Below, piece by piece: positions 57,801 through 64,000 of a stretch of DNA of 64,000 bases (positions are counted from its first letter, which is position 1; every line of letters begins with the position of its first letter). A program made the position numbers and the translations under genes. The stretch spans positions 4,428,001 through 4,492,000 of the forward strand of contig JARFIW010001104.1 in assembly GCA_036346225.1 (NCBI GenBank), read 5' to 3'. This DNA comes from Platerodrilus igneus. Taxonomy: Eukaryota; Arthropoda; Insecta; Coleoptera; Lycidae. Below the pieces are notes generated by a model. The model worked only from the letters and a program-made list of their open reading frames with translations. It made no database searches and was not told where the DNA came from.

Positions 57801-60375
57801 AACTGCAATGCAAAAGCTGAACGTTTGATGAACTGCCTGGGAGTGGAGCTCCCGGCCTTTTTTTAATCTCCCTACCTCTTTACAATTCTGTGGGAACCTG
57901 CGGACCTATGTCCGCTTACCCTTGACTCTATTCATAATACTAAGTTGCTACCTTAAAAGCTATTCATAATTACAATGTTGCAGGCTTATTTTGCGTAATC
58001 TCGGTACGTGACATCCTACGACCGTCTGTGACCTGACATCTGCAGTGTCACTTATCCTTGTGCTACTTTGTAGCGTTTCCACTCGTGGGAACTGAAATCA
58101 TCATAATAAATTGTAATAAATTGTTGCAATTTGTCTTTTATGACATTGTTGCACTTTCCTAACATTTCCTAATGTTTCCTAATATCTTTATTAGTTTTAT
58201 ATGTTATAACAAATGGGAGATCCTATAACTCACGGAAAATTATGTTTTTAACACTACGTCACCTACCGAATGTGTGTGTGTTGTGTAGCGCAAGCTTTAT
58301 TCTAACTATGCCCATAATTGCGAGAAAAGTATCCGTCATAAAGCTTGAGAAAAAAAATTTTGATGTTAGTGCATTTTTGAATATTTCTAATAGCAAAGGA
58401 ATAGCATATTTTCAATACTACGATACTTATTGAAAAGTGACAAAAAGCATTATTTGGAGCAAGTTCTCTTCTACTCAGCGCCATACCTGCGAGGACTAGA
58501 ACTGATAGGGTTTAAAAAAAAATTACGAGTTTAGTGCATGTTCGGGTATTTACATTGGCGTACGGAAAATTATATTTTGAACACTACGTCACTTGCGTTG
58601 TTTAACGCAAGCTGCACGCTACCTATAGCCATAATTGCAAAGACAGGACTCGTCATAAGGCATGAGAAAATTTTTTTTTAAGTTATTGCATTTTTGAGGA
58701 TTTTCACTAGCAAGAGGAATGGCATATTTTTAATACTGCGAAACTTATTAAAAAGTGCTAAAAAGCATTATTCTGAGCCAGTTCTCTTTCAACTTAACGT
58801 CATATCTGCGAATACAAGAACTGATAGGGTTTGAGAAAAAATTTTTGAAGTTAGTGCATATTCAGGTATTTGCATTGGCGCACAAAATATTATATTTTGA
58901 ACACTACGTCATTTGTGTTGCCTAGCGCAAGCGGCACTCTACTTATGGCCATAATTACGAAGACAGGATCCGTCATAAGGGTTGAGAAAATTTTTTTGAA
59001 GTTAGTGCATTTTTGAGAATTTGCATTAGCAAGGGGAATAGCATATTTTAATACCACTACACTCATTAAACAGTGCCAAAAAGCATTATTCGGAGCAAGT
59101 TCTCTTCTACTTAGCGCCATACTTGAGAGGACAAGGACTGATAGGGTTTGAGAAAAAAAATTTGAGATTAGTGCATATTCGGGTATTTGCATTGGCGCAC
59201 AGAAAATTATATTTTGAATACTACGTCACTTGCGTTGTTTAGCGCAAGCTGCACTCTACCCATAGCCAAAATTGCGAGGACAGGATTTATCGTAAGTCTT
59301 GAGAAATTTTTTTTTGAAGTTAGTGCATTTTTGAGTGTTTGCACTAGCAAGTGAAATGTCATATTTTTAATACAATGACACTTATTGAAAAGTACCAAAA
59401 AGCATTATTTGGAGCATTATTTCTCTTTTACTTAGCGCCATACCTGCGAGGACAAGGACTGATAGGGTTTAAAAATTTTTTTTGAGATTAGTGCATATTC
59501 GGGTATTTGCATTGGCGCGCAGAATATTATATTTTGAATACTACGTCATTTGTGTTGCTTAGCGCAAGCTGCACTATACCTATGGCCATAATTATGAGGA
59601 CAGGATCCATCGTGAGGCTTGAGAAAAATTTTTTGAAATGAGTGCATTTTGGAGTATTTGCAATAGCAATAAGAATGGCATATTCTTAATACTACGACAC
59701 TTATTAAAAAGTGCCGAAAAGCGTTATTCGGAGCAAGTTCTTCTTTACTTAGCGCCATACCTGCGAGGACAACGACTGATAGGTTTTGAGAAAAAAATTT
59801 TGAGGTTAGTGCTTATTCGGGTATTTGCATTGGCACACGGAGAATTATATTTTGAACACTACGTCACTTGTGTTGCTTAGTGCAAGCGGCACTCTACCTA
59901 TAGGCATAATTACGAGAATAGGATCCGTCAGAAGGCTTGAGAAAAAAATTTTACATTAGTACATTTTTGAAGATTTGCTATAGCAAGGGGAATAGCATAT
60001 TCTTAATACTACGACACTTATTGAAAAGTGTTAAAGAGCATTATTTAGAGTAAGTTCTCGTTAGCGCACGGAAAATTATATTTAACGCTGCGTCACTTAC
60101 CAAAAAGTAGCAGTGTACGTTGTGTAGCGCAAGCTTTATTCTATCTATGGCCATAATTGCGAGAAAAGGATCCGCCATAAAGCTTGAGAAAAATACTTTT
60201 GATGTAAGTGCATTTTTTAAGATTTATAATAGCAAGGGGAATTGCATATTTTTAATACTAGGGCGCTTATTGAAAAGTGCCAAAGTGCAAATGTTCTTCT
60301 ACTTAGCGCCATACTTGCGAGGACAGGAACTGCCACAGTGTTGCAGAAAAAAATATTGAGGTTAGTGCATGTTGA
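51895..60375 (+). repeat. Dimeric satellite array (about 319 bp, halves of 167 and 152 bp)
   Basis: The repeat unit has an A half (GTTAGTGCATTTTTGAGGAT..GCGCCATACCTGCGAGGACA) and a B half (GTTAGTGCATATTCGGGTAT..GGCCATAATTGCGAGGACAG). The halves are themselves related, with the same start and end. Spacing measured at GGACTCGTCATA/GGATCC is 319 bp (54074, 54393, 54712). About 24 dimers fit after subtracting the inserted LTR. Variant B halves with an extra ACCGAAAAGTAGCAGTG segment and shortened A halves recur (53305, 55620, 57605, 60035). The block at 55080-55380 is nearly copied at 57070-57370. The recurring plus-strand frames follow the repeat and are not genes. Confidence 0.92.
57640..58230 (-). 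mobile_element. Solo LTR inserted in the satellite
   Basis: It interrupts a satellite unit that is intact at 55632. The direct repeat CACG (57636-57639 and 58231-58234) is a 4-bp target-site duplication. On the minus strand it begins AGTTATAGGATCTCCC and ends CGAACCTTCCCT. It has ATTAGGAAA-type short repeats in its first 80 bp, a GATTAAAAAAAGGCC promoter-like site, and AATAAAT polyadenylation-like signals near its end. AGT-starting LTRs with 4-bp duplications fit Gypsy-like elements. No internal region remains. Confidence 0.65.
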
Positions 60376-60520
60376 CAGATGTAAACAAAAGCTGACAAAA
60401 GTGAGGTTACGTGTTGAAAGCGCGAAGCTATTGAAATAAATTTGCTAATTTGCTAGTCAAGGTGCGATATACAATGCAGTAGTTATCATTTTGTAGCTCA
60501 TTTAATAAAAGTCCGTTACG

Positions 60521-60930
60521 TCTTTACTTTACTCTACAAAATCTGAATATCTTTAAATACTTATGTCGAGGCTATAATCTAGGATGTCATGTTACAACCT
60601 TCTTTCCTGGTCCCGACTATATGTGTATTATAGAAGCGCGTCTCATTGATTCCTTGTTTTTATTTTACTCAATACAAAATCGGAATATCTTTAAATACTT
60701 TTGTAGAATCTAGAATCTAGGATGTCACGTGATCACCTTCTTTCCTAGTCCCAACTACATGTGTATTAAAGAAACGCATCCCATTTATTTCTTGTTTTTA
60801 TTTTACTTATTACAGAATCGGAATATCTTTGAATACTTTTGTCGATTCTGAAATCTGAAATTAGTCATGTGGTTACCTTCTTTTCCTATCCCGACTATAG
60901 CTCGTAAGCCTCTAAAATGGTTCTCCTAGA
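60521..60930 (+). repeat. 138-bp tandem repeat (about three units) upstream of gene 2
   Basis: GAATATCTTTAAATACTTTT-type starts lie at 60545, 60683 and 60821, exactly 138 bp apart. Each unit also has a GATGTCA/TAGTCATG block and an ACCTTCTTTCCT-GTCCCGACTA block. The array ends about 400 bp before the gene 2 TATA box. Confidence 0.85.
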
Positions 60931-61228
60931 ATCGGGATAAAGAACAATGTGTAAAAGTGTCCCAGACTTACTATTAATCTTTTACTCTGAATATAGTGCA
61001 TTATTTTTAAAATAGTAAACGAGTTGGAAAAACTCTTAAGTTCTCCACACAAATATTGATTCTTTTTCAAGAATTCCAACCAAACAGCTCGATAAATTAT
61101 ACCAATAAAGATACAAAACGCTCAATACAAGTATCATTATTGTAATCAGTACATGGAAATGTGAATCATATTATAATTAATAGAAACAAACCCGCAAAAT
61201 CATGGAATAACGATGGTTAAGGTCTATC

Positions 61229-61257
61229 AATGACGTTGCAACATCTGGATATTCCGT
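61229..61257 (+). promoter_or_regulatory. Promoter block shared with gene 1
   Basis: AATGACGT and GGATATTCCGT recur with the same 10-base gap as at 13776-13804, ending 70 bp before the TATA box. Confidence 0.6.
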
Positions 61258-61326
61258 GTTTTTTTATAATTTCATTCACCAATTTAGTTTAATGGAATTT
61301 TCAGTAATGTATGCAATCGCTTAGGG

Positions 61327-61363
61327 TATAAAGGAGGTTGATCTTACACAGTCTGTATCAGTT
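61327..61363 (+). promoter_or_regulatory. Core promoter of gene 2
   Basis: TATAAAG (61327-61333) and the arthropod initiator TCAGTT (61358-61363) are spaced as in gene 1. The predicted 5' UTR is about 46 nt and shares ACAAGTTCAAG with gene 1. Confidence 0.8.
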
Positions 61364-61405
61364 TCGAAACACAAGTTCAAGATCGAGTCAAACCAGTTCG
61401 TAATA

Positions 61406-61432
61406 ATGATATTCGTCGCAAACATAAAATGG
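61406..61432 (+). CDS. Gene 2, exon 1 (start of signal peptide)
   Basis: Nine codons encode MIFVANIKW and end TGG|GTAAGT. The 802-bp intron ends TTTTACTTCCAG at 62234, and exon 2 continues in phase 0 with TLLTCVALEWTFAYG to complete a signal peptide. An ATG at 62208, inside the intron, would open a longer exon-2 frame, but the paralog and the splice site favour the start here. Confidence 0.82.
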
Positions 61433-62234
61433 GTAAGTCAATCTTTTATTTATATCCATATAATTATATTACATAGCTTTGTGGTTAGTTATTTTCAGTT
61501 ATTTTCTTTTACATTATTATTAATAACACCATAATTGTACAAAAATTAAACTTGCACCTCTCATATTAATTGGATAAAGTTAATATGTTAAAAAGTAAAT
61601 TATAAGGAACATTTGAACAAAGATAATCGTTAGGTATTTTCAATTTCCAGACCTTAGTCCATTTTTTACCAGTTTTTGGGTATCAGTATTTTCTGTTATA
61701 AATACTCAATAACGGTCTTTACGCTATTTGTTAGTAAAGCCAAAAAGTATTGTAATTATGGAGGTTTTTTATTTAATATAAAAAATCAAAAACCCGTAGC
61801 TAGCAACAACGTAAACAAGCACCTACTATTTTGAAAATGGTATGGTTCCTCGTAAAGCCCAGCCGTATTTTCAAATATAAGCCAACAACACGACTATACG
61901 ACCTTAAAAACATAAAGGACTTCATGCACTAGAACGATTTTTTAATAAATTCTACAATATTTTTCGGTTGAAAGTATCGAAGATTTCCTGCAACAAAAGC
62001 GTTTTTTCCCACCATTAGGGTAGATATATTTCATAAAATAGTAAATCTACTAGCATGATCCATTCTAAAATAATTTATGGAACCTTTCCGATTTTTTTAA
62101 ATATCCAATCATATTGGAGTTTAATACTTTATATCTAGACTTCTTTATTATGCAATTTTTACATATTCTGTGTTTATGTTTATAATTTCACCCTGAAAGT
62201 TATACAATTGTTTAATAAAATCTTTTACTTCCAG

Positions 62235-63802
62235 ACGTTGTTGACCTGCGTAGCGTTAGAATGGACTTTTGCTTATGGCGGTGTGATAAAGCATTTCGAA
62301 GAGGATCATCATGGACATCACGGACATGAGCCATGGCATTCGCATCACGTACACGAAATAGATCACCACAAAGATCACGCTGTTCATGAAGTAGAACACC
62401 ACACTCAACAAAAACTACACGAAATAGAACGTCGCAAAGAAGAACAAAGGAAACACATTCTTGAACACGAACTTGCTGCCAAACATGATATTGAAAATAG
62501 ATTTATCCTTGGTCAAAAACTTGCTTTAAAAAAAGACATTGAACATAAATTACACGAACTAGAAAAACACCAACATGACTTAAAGCACCACACCAACTCT
62601 GCTCTTCGTGATTTAGAACGACTAAAACATGAATTAGAGCAAAAACAACACGAATTGGAACTTCACACGAGTCACAAACTACTTAGTCTGGAAAAGGAAA
62701 GACACGAGTTGGGATCAAAAAACACGACGTAGAAAAACACATAGGTCATCAGTTGCATGATCTGGAGCATAATAAGCAAGCAGAACATGAACATATTGCG
62801 GAACACGAGCACGCCGTTAAGCAGCACGCCGATCACGAACTGCATGATGTAGAACATCAAAAACATGACCTCGAGTTAAAACAACATGCGGATCATCATC
62901 TCCATCAAGACTTGGATCATCACAGACATATTCTCGAAAAAGATCTTGCATTCAAACATGATTTAAATCATAAATTGCATGTACCAATTCAACCAGGCAA
63001 AGGAATATACAGTTCTCACTCAGGATCAGGCTTAGGTGGAATTTCGTCAAGTCATGAGCAATCTGGTTTTAGTTCTGGATCTGGCATTGAACATTCCAGT
63101 ATTCATTCATCTTCAGGATTAGGACAGTCTAGTATTGGTGGTCAATCCGATATTGGACATTCCAGTATTCTTTCATCTTCAGGATTAGGACATTCTAGTA
63201 TCGGTGGTCACTCCAGTATTGGACAATCAGATGTTATTTCTTCGTCTAGTTTAGAACATTCCAGTATTGGAACAACATCCACCATAGAACAATCTGGCAT
63301 AAGTTCCTCATCCCTAGGACAATCTGATATTTCTGGATCAACTTTAGGACAATCCGGTATTACATCTGGCTCTGATATTTCTGGATCCACTTTAGGACAA
63401 TCCGGTATTACATCTAGCTTAGGACAATCTGGGATTTCATCGGATTTAGAACAATCCGGTATTACATCTAGCTTAGGACAATCCGGGATTTCATCGGATT
63501 TGGGACAATCTGGTGGTTTATCTGGATTGGGGCAATCTGATGTTACTTCAGGTATAGGACAATCTGGAATTTCATCTGGAATAGGAGAGTCAAACATTGG
63601 CTCCTCATCCTCAGGCCTTGGGGGCCAAGAAGATTATTCAAGCATTTCAACCTTGCTTACGTCGCAAACGGGAAAAGGTTTTTCTCAATTATCCGGTGGC
63701 TCAGGACTTACAAAAACATCCATTGACTCGTCGCAGCAATCAAGTCTTTCGATTTCCGAATCTTCACTTTCTAGTGGATCACTTGGCGGTTCCTTAAGTT
63801 AA
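62235..63802 (+). CDS. Gene 2, exon 2: His-rich / Ser-Gly-Gln protein, frameshifted
   Basis: Paralog of gene 1. After the signal peptide comes a His-rich region (EPWHSHHVHEIDHHKDHAVH and onward) with the same repeats of about 25 residues. A VPIQPGKG linker, GLGQSSIGG/GISSDLGQSG-type repeats, and a C-terminus with SQTG..FSQLSGGSG follow. The GQG pentapeptide block of gene 1 is absent. Frame one stops at 62730-62732; the second frame opens at once and runs to TAA at 63800. The cause is an A run of 6 (62717-62722) where gene 1 has 7. With one base restored the product would be about 531 residues. The rest is intact, so this is either a very recent lesion or a sequencing error in the homopolymer. 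The function is unknown, probably as for gene 1. Confidence 0.8.
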
Positions 63803-63911
63803 TGACGATTTTCTTTATGTAAAGAATTTTTGCTAAACTATGAACTTGTGTTAATTTAGTTAGTATTACGTCATTCGTATTATTAATTTATAAGTTTTTA
63901 TAAAATTGTAT

Positions 63912-63917
63912 AATAAA
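63912..63917 (+). terminator. Polyadenylation signal of gene 2
   Basis: AATAAA lies 110 bp after the stop codon. Confidence 0.7.
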
Positions 63918-64000
63918 AAAGAGCAACCGTTTTAAAATTCTTTACTTTTCTCGATAATCACAAGCTGATGCAATAAGAAATGGCAATTGTGTATCTTGTT

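Noticed and set aside
51895..60375. CRISPR-like regular repeats
   Set aside because: The units are long, contiguous and related throughout, with no unique spacers; this is a eukaryotic satellite.
52450..60440. Many plus- and minus-strand frames of 60-124 codons with similar peptides
   Set aside because: They track the 319-bp satellite unit, shift frame between units (319 is not a multiple of 3), and include gaps and stops. They are by-products of the repeat.
62208..62234. ATG at 62208 as the start of gene 2
   Set aside because: It lies in the intron ahead of a good acceptor; the signal exon at 61406 matches gene 1 and supplies a better signal peptide.
63208..63597. 129-codon minus-strand frame opposite gene 2
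   Set aside because: It is a shadow of the Ser-Gly-Gln repeats; no promoter or paralog supports it.

Overview
This window is eukaryotic, most likely insect or other arthropod nuclear DNA. It is AT-rich, its genes are split by introns, and arthropod-style TATA and initiator promoters are visible. It is packed with decayed mobile elements typical of insects: RTE-like and Jockey-like non-LTR elements, Penelope-like elements, Ty3/Gypsy-like LTR elements, hAT and mariner elements. I cannot name the species.

Two host genes can be supported, both on the + strand and about 47 kb apart (start to start). Each has a 9-codon first exon that supplies the start of a signal peptide (13945-13971 and 61406-61432), a phase-0 intron, and one large second exon (28516-30585 and 62235-63802). 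Both encode secreted, low-complexity proteins. A long histidine-rich, coiled-coil-like region is followed by Gly/Ser/Gln repeats and a conserved Ser/Gly-rich tail. They are paralogs and share promoter sequence, 5' UTR, splice phase and domain order. Gene 1 (698 residues) has gained a large Gly-Gln-Gly pentapeptide block. Gene 2 carries a one-base deletion in an A run that breaks its frame. The products look like structural, adhesive, silk-like or metal-binding extracellular material, but the function is unknown.

Layout. 1-9.9 kb: long LTR-like sequences of two families, most abutting (TA)n arrays, with a GT/GC-rich repeat at 2.7-2.9 kb. 11.2-12.6 kb: RTE-like fragments. 13.8-30.7 kb: gene 1, whose 14.5-kb intron holds RTE-like composites, a nested hAT element, Penelope-like remnants, a SINE-like insertion and another 2-kb LTR. 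31-32.5 kb: Jockey-like and other transposon remnants. 32.5-41.3 kb: an internally deleted Gypsy-like element with two 2.1-kb LTRs and a nested 1-kb element with long terminal inverted repeats. 41.3-45 kb: a further LTR and a tRNA-like tandem duplication. 45.2-48.2 kb: a second hAT element. 48.9-51.8 kb: an RTE fragment, an inverted-repeat element and a decayed mariner. 51.9-60.4 kb: a dimeric satellite of about 319 bp interrupted by a solo LTR. 60.5-63.9 kb: a 138-bp minisatellite and gene 2.

Apart from the two paralogs I see no intact protein-coding gene, no CRISPR array and no rRNA gene. All identifications rest on reading the sequence. No database search was run.
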